Below are positions 1 to 9,181 of a DNA stretch of 64,000 nucleotides, piece by piece; position 1 is the stretch's first letter; each line of letters opens with the position of its first letter. The stretch lies in contig NGUZ01000007.1 in NCBI GenBank assembly GCA_002154655.1, positions 26,617-90,616 on the forward strand, in the 5' to 3' direction. This stretch comes from Corynebacterium kefirresidentii. Its GTDB lineage: Bacteria > Actinomycetota > Actinomycetes > Mycobacteriales > Mycobacteriaceae. Under the pieces are notes generated by a model. It was not told the origin of the DNA. It did not search any database and saw nothing but the letters and a program-made list of their open reading frames with translations. Both the position numbers and the translations under genes were made by a program.

Positions 1-1
1 G

Positions 2-952
2 CAGGTATCCATAGACCTGCGGGAGGAAGAATCCACTGCTCGAGCCCGCTCAAGCTATGTGGTGGTCCTCATGGGCACGCAGGTTACCGCCCATCACATG
101 GAGGAAGTTGCCCGTGTACTGGCCAACTTCGATGCCAATATCGATCGCATCCGCGGGCTTTCGACCTCTCCGTTGACCGGGCTGGAGCTTTTCCTATCTC
201 CCGATGGTTCCGCCGCACCTGTGCGCCAAGCATTAGCGGAGCTGGCGCAGCAGATCGGCATCGATATCGCCATTGAACCCGCGGGCCTGGGTCGGCGTTC
301 CAAGCGTTTGGTGTGCTTCGACTGCGATAGCACCCTTATTCAAGGCGAGGTCATCGAGATGCTGGCTGCCCATGCGGGAAAGGAGAACGAGGTTGCCGCA
401 GTAACAGCCCGGGCCATGCGCGGGGAGCTGGACTTTGAGGCTTCCCTGCGTGAGCGCGTCGCCGTGCTGGAGGGGCTGGATGCCGCCATTATCGATGAGG
501 TAGCCCGCGATATTCAATTGACTCCGGGCGCCCGGGAAACCATCGCCACGTTGAACCGCATTGGCTACCGCACTGCGGTGGTCTCCGGCGGGTTCATCCA
601 AGTCTTAGAGGGCCTAGCTGCGGAGATGGAATTGGACTATGTGCGCGCCAATACCTTGGAGATCGCAGATGGGAAGCTCACCGGCCGGGTGACCGGCAAG
701 GTGGTTGACCGCAAAGCGAAGGAGGAATTCCTGCGGGAGTTCGCCGCGGATTCGGGGGTAAATATGCGGCAGACGGTGGCCGTGGGCGATGGCGCCAATG
801 ATATTGATATGATTTCTGCTGCTGGGCTGGGGATTGCTTTTAATGCTAAACCGGCCCTGCAGGAAGTGGCGGATACCTCTGTAAACCACCGGCGGCTGGA
901 TGAGGTCCTGCAAATTTTGGGTATTCCGGCCGAGGAGGTTGTTGATGAATAA
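2..952 (+). CDS. serB: Phosphoserine phosphatase SerB (5' end cut by window edge)
   Basis: Catalyses the last step of serine synthesis, phosphoserine to serine. The reading frame is open to the left edge, so the true start is outside the window. The visible part begins in a small ACT-like regulatory domain (about the first 90 residues). A HAD phosphatase domain follows, with motif I FDCDSTLI (nucleophile and acid/base aspartates), motif II VVSGGF and motif III VGDGANDIDM. The ACT-HAD order is usual for actinobacterial SerB. The stop overlaps the start of the next gene, so the two are probably translated together. Family assignment is firm; only the N-terminus is unknown. Confidence 0.93.
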   Translation, partial: QVSIDLREEESTARARSSYVVVLMGTQVTAHHMEEVARVLANFDANIDRIRGLSTSPLTGLELFLSPDGSAAPVRQALAELAQQIGIDIAIEPAGLGRRSKRLVCFDCDSTLIQGEVIEMLAAHAGKENEVAAVTARAMRGELDFEASLRERVAVLEGLDAAIIDEVARDIQLTPGARETIATLNRIGYRTAVVSGGFIQVLEGLAAEMELDYVRANTLEIADGKLTGRVTGKVVDRKAKEEFLREFAADSGVNMRQTVAVGDGANDIDMISAAGLGIAFNAKPALQEVADTSVNHRRLDEVLQILGIPAEEVVDE

Positions 953-1676
953 ATTCGACAGAGCGCATCAGCGTTTGGTGGAAGCCTGTGATTCACGCTC
1001 CTGGCGCGATGATCCTGAGAACCCAGATGATCCGGCCACGATTCAAGCTATGCAGATTGCGCTTAATCTGCCGAAGCAGGAGCCGCCGACACGTACGGCG
1101 GTGCTAGAAGCGGCCGCGCGCGCTGTGGTGGCGGTGTGCCTCGACGAGCGCGCGGGCGAAGACGGCGCCTTCGCGCAGGCGCTGGGGCAGTGGTATGGCC
1201 ACCGCATCCGCAAGATCGCCCGCCGCGCGCGCAATAAAGCTTGGCGCGATGTGCAAAGCCTGCCCGGAGTGACCGTAGCGGACCGCGCCCGCGCTTTTGC
1301 GCCCTCGGCCGTAGCAGAGGTGGATCCTCTCATTGCCAAGCTGCAGATAGGCTACACCGACCTTGCCTATGACGAACCCGGAGCCCCGCTTAGCGATGCC
1401 CCCGTTATCTACGTCGACCGCAGCCTCGACATGTCTGCGGGCAAAGTCGCGGCACAGGTAGGCCACGGCTCGATGATGCTGGCCGCTGCGATGTCGGTGG
1501 ATGAAGCGCGCGACTGGGCAGAAACTGACTTTCGGCTTTCGGTGCGCGAGGTTTCCGCGACGGATTTTCGCACCGCCTGCGCACAGGACGGCGCCGTGGT
1601 CATCGTTGACGCCGGCTTTACGGAAATCGCGCCAGACTCGGCTACCGTGTGCGCCCTGCAGCGACCAATCGCTTAA
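945..1676 (+). CDS. PTH2-family peptidyl-tRNA hydrolase-like protein with long N-terminal extension
   Basis: The C-terminal half (about residues 150-243 of 243) has the PTH2 signature: a beta strand VIYVDRSL, then MSAGKVAAQVGHGS with the conserved Lys, Gln and His, and later DAGFTEIAPDSATV. PTH2 enzymes release tRNA from stalled peptidyl-tRNA and are usually about 120 residues. Here about 140 residues precede the domain: a predicted helical, Arg/Ala-rich segment I cannot place. The ATG at 945 overlaps the serB stop by 8 nt, which favours this start over the longer upstream frame. The 3' end overlaps the convergent helicase by 35 bp. The domain is clear; true peptidyl-tRNA hydrolase activity is an inference. 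Confidence 0.8.
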   Translation: MNKFDRAHQRLVEACDSRSWRDDPENPDDPATIQAMQIALNLPKQEPPTRTAVLEAAARAVVAVCLDERAGEDGAFAQALGQWYGHRIRKIARRARNKAWRDVQSLPGVTVADRARAFAPSAVAEVDPLIAKLQIGYTDLAYDEPGAPLSDAPVIYVDRSLDMSAGKVAAQVGHGSMMLAAAMSVDEARDWAETDFRLSVREVSATDFRTACAQDGAVVIVDAGFTEIAPDSATVCALQRPIA

Positions 1677-3621
1677 GCGCGCCGCGCACCGTATCCGGGT
1701 CGGTGGTTTGCCAAAAGCGCGGCATGGAGGCCTTGAGGAAGCTACCGTAGCGCTTATACTCCAAGCGGTTATCAAGCACGGCCACCACGCCGCGGTCGGT
1801 CACGTGGCGCAGCAGACGGCCGGCTCCCTGCGCCATCAACAAGGCGGCGTGATTCGCGGAGACTTCCATGAACCCGGAGCGGCCGGCGGCATCGGCTGCT
1901 TGGGCGCGCGCCTGCATGAGGGGATCGTCTGGGCGAGGGAATGGAATGCGGTCGATGATGACCAGCGAGCACGCCGGCCCTGGCACGTCCACTCCCTGCC
2001 ATAGGGTAAGCGTTCCGAAGAGGCAGGAGTTTTCCTTCTGCGAGAATTTCTCTACTAGCGCACCGATGGAATCTTCGCCCTGCACGAAGAGGTCAAACGG
2101 GATACGGGGTTTGAGCGCGGCGGCTGCTTCTTCCGCGGCCCGGCGAGAGGAAAACAATCCGAGAGTGCGCCCGCCGGCGGCCATGATGAGCTCATAGATC
2201 TCCTCGATCGATTCTTTAGACAGCCCATCGCGGCCCGGAGCGGGCAGATGCTTGGCGGTGTATAAAATGCCGGATTTGGCTGGGTCGAAGGGCGTGCCCG
2301 CGTCCAAGGTGTCATAGGTGCCGCTCGGCATGCCCCACTGTGCGGCCATAGCATCAAAGCGGCCGCCGAGGGCGAGGGTGGCCGAGGTAAGCACAACAGT
2401 TTGTTCCCCAAAGAGGTTCTCGCGCAGCATGTGGGCGATGGACAGGGGTGCCACGGCGAGGGTTTCGGCGTCGCTGCGCGGATCGCGTTCGAGCCAGACT
2501 ACGTCGTCCTGCTTGGCTGGGTCATCGGTGGCGAAGACCTCCAGCATGCGTGATACGGCTTGCGCGAGGTCGGAGAGGTGGTTGCTTAAGTTCTGGCGCT
2601 CGGCGTTCTTTTCTGGGTCATCGGTGGCCTCGCCTTCGGGTGCGCGAGAAACGAGGGACTTAACACGCAGGAACTCTTCGGCAAGCGCGCGCAGGTGGCC
2701 CTGCGAAGTTTCATCCAAGTCGGTCCACCGTCCGGGCTCCTGGATTTTCATCAGGTCATCGAATTCCTCTGCCAGATCCGAAAGGTTGCCGGCATTGCCT
2801 AAGGACTTCGCGCGGTTGGCGGCCATCTTAATGGCGCGGGTAGTAATCTCCGCGGTGGACACGGAGGTGATCCGGCCATCGAGCTCGTGGGCCTCATCGA
2901 TAATGGCCACGTCGTGCTCTGGCAAAATATTTGCCTCAGAGATAGCGTCGATGGCCAGCATGGCGTGGTTGGTGACAACGATATCGACGTCGGCAGCCTC
3001 CCTGCGAGCTTCTTCCGCAAAACAGTCTGGCCCGTGCGGGCAACGCGAAGCCCCCAAACACTCGTTGGACGTTACCGACACCGCCCGCCACACCAGGTCC
3101 GGTACACCTGGATCGAGGTCATCGCGGTCACCAGTTTCGGTTTCCTGCGCCCACTCATGGATGCGGCGCACGGCCTTGCCGCGGCGGGAGATCTCGGATT
3201 CGTCGATAAGAGCTTCTGGGTCATCCGGGGTCGCCGCAATCTTATTCATGCACAAGTAGTTATTGCGGCCCTTCATGATGGCGAAGGTAGGAGTGCGCTC
3301 CATAACAGGGGCAAGGGCCTTCGTGAGCCGGGGCAGATCGCGCTCCACCAGCTGGCGCTGCAATGCCAGGGTAGCGGTGGAGACGATGACGGTGGACCCT
3401 GAGTTCATTGCATGCCGGATAGCCGGGACTAGGTAGGCCAGCGACTTACCGGTGCCGGTACCGGCCTGCACTGCTAAGTGGCGCTCCTTATCGAGCGCGG
3501 CCGCGACGGCCGTGGCCATGCGCACCTGGCCTTCGCGCTGGCTGCCACCCAACGCAGCAACGGCCTTGTCCAGCAGCGTTTCCGTGTCGAGGTTTAGGGG
3601 CTCATCTGCGTGCTCACTCAC
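1642..3621 (-). CDS. dinG: DinG/XPD-like ATP-dependent DNA helicase
   Basis: A 659-residue superfamily 2 helicase. Walker A is AGTGTGKS (residues 53-60) and the Walker B/DEAH box is IIDEAHELDG. Between them lie Cys residues in NYLCMNK and in the NECLGASRCPHGPDC stretch, the four-Cys spacing of the [4Fe-4S] cluster in XPD/DinG helicases. C-terminal motifs include VVLTSATLALGG and an arginine-finger region MAQGAGRLLRH. DinG-type enzymes unwind 5'-3' and clear R-loops and damaged forks. The GTG start follows a TAGACT -10 box by 7 nt, so the mRNA is probably leaderless. Orthology to E. coli DinG, as opposed to a paralogous actinobacterial helicase, is likely but not proven. Confidence 0.9.
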   Translation of the reverse strand: MSEHADEPLNLDTETLLDKAVAALGGSQREGQVRMATAVAAALDKERHLAVQAGTGTGKSLAYLVPAIRHAMNSGSTVIVSTATLALQRQLVERDLPRLTKALAPVMERTPTFAIMKGRNNYLCMNKIAATPDDPEALIDESEISRRGKAVRRIHEWAQETETGDRDDLDPGVPDLVWRAVSVTSNECLGASRCPHGPDCFAEEARREAADVDIVVTNHAMLAIDAISEANILPEHDVAIIDEAHELDGRITSVSTAEITTRAIKMAANRAKSLGNAGNLSDLAEEFDDLMKIQEPGRWTDLDETSQGHLRALAEEFLRVKSLVSRAPEGEATDDPEKNAERQNLSNHLSDLAQAVSRMLEVFATDDPAKQDDVVWLERDPRSDAETLAVAPLSIAHMLRENLFGEQTVVLTSATLALGGRFDAMAAQWGMPSGTYDTLDAGTPFDPAKSGILYTAKHLPAPGRDGLSKESIEEIYELIMAAGGRTLGLFSSRRAAEEAAAALKPRIPFDLFVQGEDSIGALVEKFSQKENSCLFGTLTLWQGVDVPGPACSLVIIDRIPFPRPDDPLMQARAQAADAAGRSGFMEVSANHAALLMAQGAGRLLRHVTDRGVVAVLDNRLEYKRYGSFLKASMPRFWQTTDPDTVRGALKRLVAAGRTR

Positions 3622-3639
3622 CCCACACAGTCTAGCGGC

Positions 3640-4968
3640 CTACTTTTTAAAGCCCACCATCCGCGTGGGCACTGCTGCTTCATCGCGGGAGAGCGCCAGG
3701 CCTTCCCACGGCAGGGTCTTGCGGGCCTGATCCAAATACTCGCGGGAGGCATGCAGATCCGGCAGCTCATCCACGATGTGTCCATCGCGCATGAGAGGAA
3801 TGGTCATCTCGCGGGTATCGAGCTGGCCGGTATCTGGCGCGGGCGCGTCAAAGGGATAGACGATCTCTTCCACCGCCACGCCCGAGGAACGGTAGGTGCG
3901 TAGCGCGCGCTTGGCACCGCCGACGGACTGCTTGGAAGTAGAGCGCTTGGCCACTGGGATGCCGTCTACTTCTACGACCTTGTAGACCATGCCGGCGGTG
4001 GGCGCGCCGGACCCGGTTGCTACGGACGTACCGACGCCGTAGACGTCTACCGGATCACCGCGCAGGCCGGCGATAGCGAACTCATCAAGGTCGGAGGATA
4101 CCACGATATTGGTGTTGTGGTTGCCCAAATCATCCAGCTGTTTGCGCACGCGGCGGGTAACGGCGCCCAAGTCACCGGAATCTATGCGGACCCCACCTAG
4201 CTGCGGGCCACCTACTTTCACTGCGGTTTCTACGCCCTTGGTGATGTCATAGGTATCCACCAGTAACGTGGTGTCCACGCCTAGGGTGTCGATCTGGGAG
4301 CGGAAGGCGGCCTCTTCGTTCGGAGTGCCATCCGGGTTCGTGTGCGCCAAAGTCCAGGAGTGGGCCGCGGTACCGGAGACAGGGATGCCGTAGCGGTAGC
4401 CTGCTTCCAAGTTGGAGGTGGCACTGAAGCCAGCCAGGTAGGCCGCGCGGGCGGAGGTTACCGCCGCATACTCGTGGGTGCGGCGCGAACCCATCTCGAT
4501 GATGGGGCGGCCATCGGCGGCCGTGACCATACGAGAGGCGGCCGAGGCCACCGCGGAATCGGCATTCATGATGGACAAGATGACGGTCTCAAGGATTAAG
4601 CATTCCCCAAAAGTGCCGCGCACCGTCAGGATAGGAGAGTTGGGGAAATAAAGCTCACCTTCGCGGTAGCCATCGATCTGGCCGGAGAAACGGTAGTGGC
4701 GCAGGTACTCCTTCGTCCTATCATCTAGGAAGTCCATCTCCGCCAACTGATTGGCTGAAAAGCGGAAATCCTCCACCGCCCGCAGGACACGCTCAGTGCC
4801 GGCAACCACGCCGTAGCGGCGCTCATTGGGCAAACGGCGGCCGAATACCTCGCAGGTGACCTGGCGGTTTGCCGAGCCGTCTCGCAGCGCGGCCTGGAGC
4901 ATAGTGAGCTCGTATTTATCCGTCAGTAGAGCAGTGGAGCGATCATTAGGAATAGCTTTGTCATTCAC
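3640..4968 (-). CDS. pncB: Nicotinate phosphoribosyltransferase
   Basis: Converts nicotinate and PRPP to nicotinate mononucleotide in NAD salvage. The 442-residue protein has the family hallmarks: LLTDKYELTMLQAAL near the N-terminus, GTFGECLILETVIL, the substrate-binding IIEMGSRRTHEY, SGTAAHSW and VRIDSGDLGAV in the phosphoribosyl site. The frame could start 18 nt further upstream, but the GTG at 4968 is preceded by TATTAT (4976-4981) with exactly 7 nt between. That fits a leaderless transcript, so I use it. It lies 18 bp downstream of the dinG-like gene's start codon side, on the same strand, with its own promoter. Confidence 0.92.
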   Translation of the reverse strand: MNDKAIPNDRSTALLTDKYELTMLQAALRDGSANRQVTCEVFGRRLPNERRYGVVAGTERVLRAVEDFRFSANQLAEMDFLDDRTKEYLRHYRFSGQIDGYREGELYFPNSPILTVRGTFGECLILETVILSIMNADSAVASAASRMVTAADGRPIIEMGSRRTHEYAAVTSARAAYLAGFSATSNLEAGYRYGIPVSGTAAHSWTLAHTNPDGTPNEEAAFRSQIDTLGVDTTLLVDTYDITKGVETAVKVGGPQLGGVRIDSGDLGAVTRRVRKQLDDLGNHNTNIVVSSDLDEFAIAGLRGDPVDVYGVGTSVATGSGAPTAGMVYKVVEVDGIPVAKRSTSKQSVGGAKRALRTYRSSGVAVEEIVYPFDAPAPDTGQLDTREMTIPLMRDGHIVDELPDLHASREYLDQARKTLPWEGLALSRDEAAVPTRMVGFKK

Positions 4969-5090
4969 GGGAGTGATAATACCCACTGACTAGGTGTTTT
5001 TCAGAGGTTTAGATTCTTTGGACCTAGATTGTCCGCAGCTAGATTGGGCTGGCCCACAATAAATCCCCAAAAGTGGTTAGGCTAGAAAGC

Positions 5091-5417
5091 ATGAAGGCGC
5101 AATTTCCCGTAGTCCGCATGAGCTCTCCTATGGCTACGCCCGAATTGGATGAAGAACTCGACGTAGATGTGGCCACGAGTGAGAACCTCCCGTGGATGTG
5201 CATCGTGTGGGACGACCCAGTCAACCTCATGAGCTACGTGTCCTATGTATTCCAAACGGTTTTGGGATACGACAAGAAGCGGGCCAATGAACTTATGATG
5301 CAGGTCCATACTGAGGGCAAGGCCGCCGTGTCCAGCGGCGAGCGCGACAAGATTGAAGCGGACGTGAAAAAGCTCCAGATCGCTGGTCTGTGGGCGACGA
5401 TGCAGCAGGCAGGTTAA
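5091..5417 (+). CDS. clpS: ATP-dependent Clp protease adaptor ClpS
   Basis: Adaptor that delivers N-degron substrates to the ClpAP/ClpCP protease. It is about 108 residues, with the ClpS core [15 protein letters not shown] (Asp-Asp and Asn-x-x-x-Met of the N-degron pocket) and [10 protein letters not shown], the helix that meets the Clp N-domain. A GTG at 5073 and an ATG at 5118 are also in frame. The ATG at 5091 is chosen because TAGGCT (5078-5083) lies 7 nt before it, the leaderless arrangement repeated across this window. First gene of a tight run with the DUF2017 protein 4 nt downstream, a pairing common in actinobacteria. Confidence 0.94.
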   Translation: MKAQFPVVRMSSPMATPELDEELDVDVATSENLPWMCIVWDDPVNLMSYVSYVFQTVLGYDKKRANELMMQVHTEGKAAVSSGERDKIEADVKKLQIAGLWATMQQAG

Positions 5418-5421
5418 ATAG

Positions 5422-5958
5422 ATGCAACCGTGGAAGAAAAAGAAGTCCCTTATGCGCGCGCCGAAGATAACGGCCGTTTTTGAGCCAATGGAGCGCGAGG
5501 TATTAGGTGATCTCACCGCTACCGTCTCCGAGGCGATCATCGAGCGCGCGCAGTCCGCACCTAAGGATGAGCTAGCAGAGATGCTGGATATGCCTACTGG
5601 GCATACGGAAGCCCCAGAAGATCCTTCACTGGCCCGCCTCTTTCCAGACTTTGAAATGCCCGGCGATGAGGAATATGAAGGCGATGCTTCTTTGCTGCGT
5701 TCGCTGCACGAGAATGATATCGCGCGCGCCAAGTTGGAAAACCTCCAGGTGATCGGCACGGCTCTCGGCCCCACCGGTGGGGTAGAGGTCTCCATTAGCG
5801 AGCAGGAGGCTCATGCCTTCGTTGCCGGCCTGAACGATCTGCGCCTCTACGTTGCGGCGGGCGATGTTTCTGATGACAACCTGATGTTGGACCGCGATAG
5901 CCTGGTGGAATGGCTGGCCTTTTGTCAGGATTCGCTGCTACAGGTGTTGATTGACTAA
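5422..5958 (+). CDS. DUF2017 family protein
   Basis: A 178-residue acidic, mostly helical cytoplasmic protein of the DUF2017 family, recognised from its sequence style and its place immediately after clpS. It starts 4 nt after the clpS stop and shares an ATGA-type one-base overlap with the next gene (TAATG at 5956-5960). It is therefore translated as part of the clpS unit. A basic N-terminal patch (WKKKKSLMR) is followed by PMEREVLGDLTATVSE. No catalytic motif is visible. The neighbourhood hints at a link with Clp proteolysis, but its function is not known to me. Confidence 0.85.
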   Translation: MQPWKKKKSLMRAPKITAVFEPMEREVLGDLTATVSEAIIERAQSAPKDELAEMLDMPTGHTEAPEDPSLARLFPDFEMPGDEEYEGDASLLRSLHENDIARAKLENLQVIGTALGPTGGVEVSISEQEAHAFVAGLNDLRLYVAAGDVSDDNLMLDRDSLVEWLAFCQDSLLQVLID

Positions 5959-6887
5959 TGCTGGATGGGATCAACATCGGGCACTATAGCGGTACCGATA
6001 CCGGCGTTACGGTGCTTTATTGCGGTCCGGGCGGGGCCCTCGGCAGCGTTGATGTGCGCGGTGGGGGTCCAGGCACCCGCGAGACGGATCTTTTGCAACC
6101 ACATAATACGGTCGAGCGAGTCCACGCGGTGGTGCTGTCAGGTGGCTCCGCCTTTGGCTTGGCGGCCGCGGACGGCGTGATGAATGAGCTGGCAGAGCAG
6201 GGGATTGGCTTCCCGGTCTTCGGCGAGGAAAAATCCGGTCCGCGCGTACCCATCGTTCCCGGTGCCGTCATTTTTGACCTCTTGGTCGGGCCTTCCCGAC
6301 CCGGGCCGGAAGAGGGCGCGGCCGCGCTCCGAGCCGCGCTGGCGGGCAGTGATGAAACCATGGGCACGGTGGGTGCCGGCGTGGGTGCTACCGCCGGCAA
6401 GCTGCGGGGTGGCTTCGGCCTAGCTACGCGCTGGGTAGGACATTACGAGGTTTGCGCCGCGATGGTCGCCAACCCTGTGGGTGAGGTCATCGATCCGCAG
6501 TCCGGTCGGCTCTACGGTGCGCCTGGGCGCACCGCGGTCAAAGCTGCTGCCTACCGCGCCTTGCCACATCCAGCGGAGTCCAAGCTCAATACCACCATCG
6601 GCGCCGTGCTTACCGACGCCCCCATTAATACCGCCCAAGCCCAGCGCTTGGCCATGACTGCCCACGATGGCATCGCCCGCGCGGTGCGTCCTGCGCATTC
6701 ACCGCTAGATGGTGACACCATCTTCGCCTTATCCACCGCGCAACGCCCAGCCGCTGATTCTGGTGCCCTTGCGATGACACCCCTGTGCGCCGCTGCCGCC
6801 GATGCCGTGGAGGAAGCGATTGTCAACGCGGTTACCGCCGCCGAGCCTGGCTTGGGCTTGAGCGTGTACCGCGAACTGCTGGACTAA
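5958..6887 (+). CDS. P1-family (DmpA/NylC-like) self-processing aminopeptidase
   Basis: A 309-residue Ntn-type hydrolase of peptidase family S58. Family motifs are GGGPGTRETDLLQPHN near residue 35, VLSGGSAFGLAAADGV at about 59-74, GAGVGATAGK and the autocleavage site LNTTIGAVLTD. There, Thr212 after Asn211 would become the N-terminal nucleophile of the beta chain. Relatives cleave N-terminal D-amino or beta-amino acids, or nylon oligomers. The natural substrate here cannot be read from sequence. Translation is coupled to the DUF2017 gene by a one-base overlap. Confidence 0.88.
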   Translation: MLDGINIGHYSGTDTGVTVLYCGPGGALGSVDVRGGGPGTRETDLLQPHNTVERVHAVVLSGGSAFGLAAADGVMNELAEQGIGFPVFGEEKSGPRVPIVPGAVIFDLLVGPSRPGPEEGAAALRAALAGSDETMGTVGAGVGATAGKLRGGFGLATRWVGHYEVCAAMVANPVGEVIDPQSGRLYGAPGRTAVKAAAYRALPHPAESKLNTTIGAVLTDAPINTAQAQRLAMTAHDGIARAVRPAHSPLDGDTIFALSTAQRPAADSGALAMTPLCAAAADAVEEAIVNAVTAAEPGLGLSVYRELLD

Positions 6888-6900
6888 GATAAGGCGCATT

Positions 6901-7554
6901 ATGACTTCAGGTGGAACATTTAACTACCGGCCTGCGCCCGCGGGCCAGGTCAATCGTGGCGATTCCAAAAACTACACTCGCAGCGGGCGCATCACCACCG
7001 GATTTTCTATAGCTTTTGGCTTCCTCGTGGTGGAGTGGGCAGTCCATATTATTAACGCGTTCCTTTTTGGCGGCCAGCTATCTAATTACGGCATTCGCCC
7101 GCTGGACTTCAACGGCATCTGGGGCATTTTTACCGCCCCACTGCTGCATGCAAACTTTGAGCACCTCATGTCCAATTCGGTGCCCGGCGCCATTTTCTGC
7201 TTCCTTATCGGTCTGTCCGGCCGCAAGGCTTGGTGGGAAGTTACCCTGATTACCACTCTGGTCGCAGGCCTTGGCACGTGGTTCATTGGGGGCCCCGGTA
7301 CCTCCCACATCGGGGCGTCCAGTTTGGTCTATGGCTGGCTGGCATATCTGATTGTGCGTGGCATCTTCAATCGCTCGCTCATCCAGACCATTTTGGGCAT
7401 TGTTCTCGGCTTTGCCTATTCCGGCTTGGTGTGGGGCGTGCTGCCCGTCTACGAGGGAGTGAGCTGGCAGGGCCACCTCTTCGGCGCCATCGGCGGAATC
7501 CTCGCCGGTATGACCATTACCTCGGACGACCCGGTTAAGGCAGTGAAGCGCTAA
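6901..7554 (+). CDS. Rhomboid-family intramembrane serine protease
   Basis: Integral membrane protein of 217 residues with about six hydrophobic segments. It carries the rhomboid catalytic dyad: Ser140 in [10 protein letters not shown] and His192 in [15 protein letters not shown]. The loop-1 region [19 protein letters not shown] matches the family's L1 loop and HxxxN oxyanion elements. Rhomboids cut transmembrane substrates within the bilayer; targets in corynebacteria are not known to me. It lies 13 nt after the P1 peptidase gene, and its TAA overlaps the murI ATG by one base, so it shares the operon. Confidence 0.9.
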   Translation: MTSGGTFNYRPAPAGQVNRGDSKNYTRSGRITTGFSIAFGFLVVEWAVHIINAFLFGGQLSNYGIRPLDFNGIWGIFTAPLLHANFEHLMSNSVPGAIFCFLIGLSGRKAWWEVTLITTLVAGLGTWFIGGPGTSHIGASSLVYGWLAYLIVRGIFNRSLIQTILGIVLGFAYSGLVWGVLPVYEGVSWQGHLFGAIGGILAGMTITSDDPVKAVKR

Positions 7555-8333
7555 TGCCAACTGCGACCTCTCCCATCGGCATCTTTGATTCCGGCGTGGG
7601 CGGGCTCACCGTAGCACGCGCGGTGATGGAACAGCTGCCGCACGAATCCGTCATCTATACCGGCGATACCGCGCACAGTCCTTATGGCCCGCGGCCCATC
7701 TCGGAAGTCCGCGCCTTTTCCCAAGACGTGGCCGATCGGCTGGTGGAGCGCGGCTGCAAAATGCTGGTCATTGCCTGCAATACCGCCACCGCCGCCTTCT
7801 TGCATGATGCGCGCGAGCGCTACGATATCCCCATCGTGGAAGTCATCCGGCCCGCGGTGCGCCGCGCCATGTCCACCACGCGCAACGGAAAAATCGGCGT
7901 CATCGGCACCGAAGGCACCATCAAATCCGGTGCCTACCAAGACTTATTCGCACTTAACCCCAAGGTGCAGGCCTTTGCCACCGCCTGCCCGGACTTTGTT
8001 CCCTTTGTCGAGCGCGGCATTACCGCCGGCCGCCAGATCCTCGGCGTCGCCGAGGGCTACCTGGCCCCGCTGCAGGAACAAGGGGTAGACACGCTGGTCC
8101 TGGGCTGCACGCACTATCCGCTGCTGACCGGCATTATCCAGCTGGCGATGGGCGAAAATGTCTCGCTGGTGACATCTTCGGAGGAAACCACCAAGGACGT
8201 TATGCGGATCCTCACGGAAACGGATATGTTGGCCCCCGCAGAGAATCAGCCGGTCCACACTTTTGAATCCACCGGCGATCCGGAAGCCTTTGCCCGCCTT
8301 GCCACGCGCTTTCTCGGCCCCCAGATTGCATAA
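7554..8333 (+). CDS. murI: Glutamate racemase
   Basis: Makes D-glutamate for peptidoglycan. The 259-residue protein has the two catalytic cysteines: Cys75 in [10 protein letters not shown] and Cys185 in LGCTHYPLL. It also has [17 protein letters not shown] at the N-terminus and [11 protein letters not shown]. The ATG overlaps the rhomboid stop by one base. Length and both active-site motifs are normal. Confidence 0.96.
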   Translation: MPTATSPIGIFDSGVGGLTVARAVMEQLPHESVIYTGDTAHSPYGPRPISEVRAFSQDVADRLVERGCKMLVIACNTATAAFLHDARERYDIPIVEVIRPAVRRAMSTTRNGKIGVIGTEGTIKSGAYQDLFALNPKVQAFATACPDFVPFVERGITAGRQILGVAEGYLAPLQEQGVDTLVLGCTHYPLLTGIIQLAMGENVSLVTSSEETTKDVMRILTETDMLAPAENQPVHTFESTGDPEAFARLATRFLGPQIA

Positions 8334-8404
8334 GGAAGTGCAATTTCTCCCCCGTTTGCACGTTGAGTACGCATGCGGGGCGATTTCATGGAACTATTGA
8401 GCCC

Positions 8405-9166
8405 ATGAAGCTGACCATCTTAGGCTGCTCCGGTAGCGTCCCCACCGCCCAGAACCCCGCCTCCGGCTATTTGCTGTCCTTCGATAATGCGCCGTCCATC
8501 GTCCTCGACATGGGCCCTGGCACCTTGGCGCAGCTGGAACAGCAGCAGGATCCTTGCGATGCGCACGTGGCTTTTAGTCACCTGCATGCCGATCACTGCC
8601 TGGATTTCCCCTCTCTGATGGTGTGGCGCCGCTTCCATCCCACGGCGCCCGCGGCCTCAAGAAATATGTGCTTCGGGCCGAAGGCTACGCCGACGCACCT
8701 GGGCCGCCTGTCTTCCGATGAGGTCGATGGCATCGATGACATGTCCGATACCTTCGCCTTTAGCGCATGGGAGCCGGGCGAGCGCCAGCTTGTCGACGAT
8801 GTATATATCACTCCCTTCCCGGTCACCCACCCGGTAGAGGCCTATGCCTTGCGCGTGGAACATACTAAGACAGGCCAGACCATCACCTACTCCGGTGATT
8901 CTTCTTATACGCCCGCGCTTATCGACGCCGCACGGGGCGCCGACATTTTCCTCTGTGAGGCAGCCTGGGGCGCGAGCTCGGAGGGGATGGCACCGGATAT
9001 GCATATGTCGGGCGCGGAAGCTGGCAGGGCGGCGCGCGAGGCGGGCGTGGGCAAGCTCGTGCTCATCCACATCCAACCGTGGGGCGATGCCCAAGCTACC
9101 TTGGAGGCCGCTCGCTCCGAATTCGACGGTGAGATTATCCTCGGCGCCGCGGGTATGGAGTTCTAA
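8405..9166 (+). CDS. MBL-fold phosphodiesterase-like hydrolase (Rv1339-like)
   Basis: A 253-residue metallo-beta-lactamase-fold protein. The metal motif is SHLHADHCLD (His59, His61, Asp63, His64). Further ligands are in PVTHPVEAYALRV, SGDSSYTPALID and LIHIQPWGD. The position before rph and rdgB matches the mycobacterial Rv1339 locus, whose product hydrolyses cyclic nucleotides. Cyclic-nucleotide phosphodiesterase is therefore the best guess; RNase Z-like activity is an alternative. A longer frame begins at 8363, but MKLTILGCSGS is the canonical family start. Confidence 0.85.
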   Translation: MKLTILGCSGSVPTAQNPASGYLLSFDNAPSIVLDMGPGTLAQLEQQQDPCDAHVAFSHLHADHCLDFPSLMVWRRFHPTAPAASRNMCFGPKATPTHLGRLSSDEVDGIDDMSDTFAFSAWEPGERQLVDDVYITPFPVTHPVEAYALRVEHTKTGQTITYSGDSSYTPALIDAARGADIFLCEAAWGASSEGMAPDMHMSGAEAGRAAREAGVGKLVLIHIQPWGDAQATLEAARSEFDGEIILGAAGMEF

Positions 9167-9181
9167 GATACGCTGGACGGC

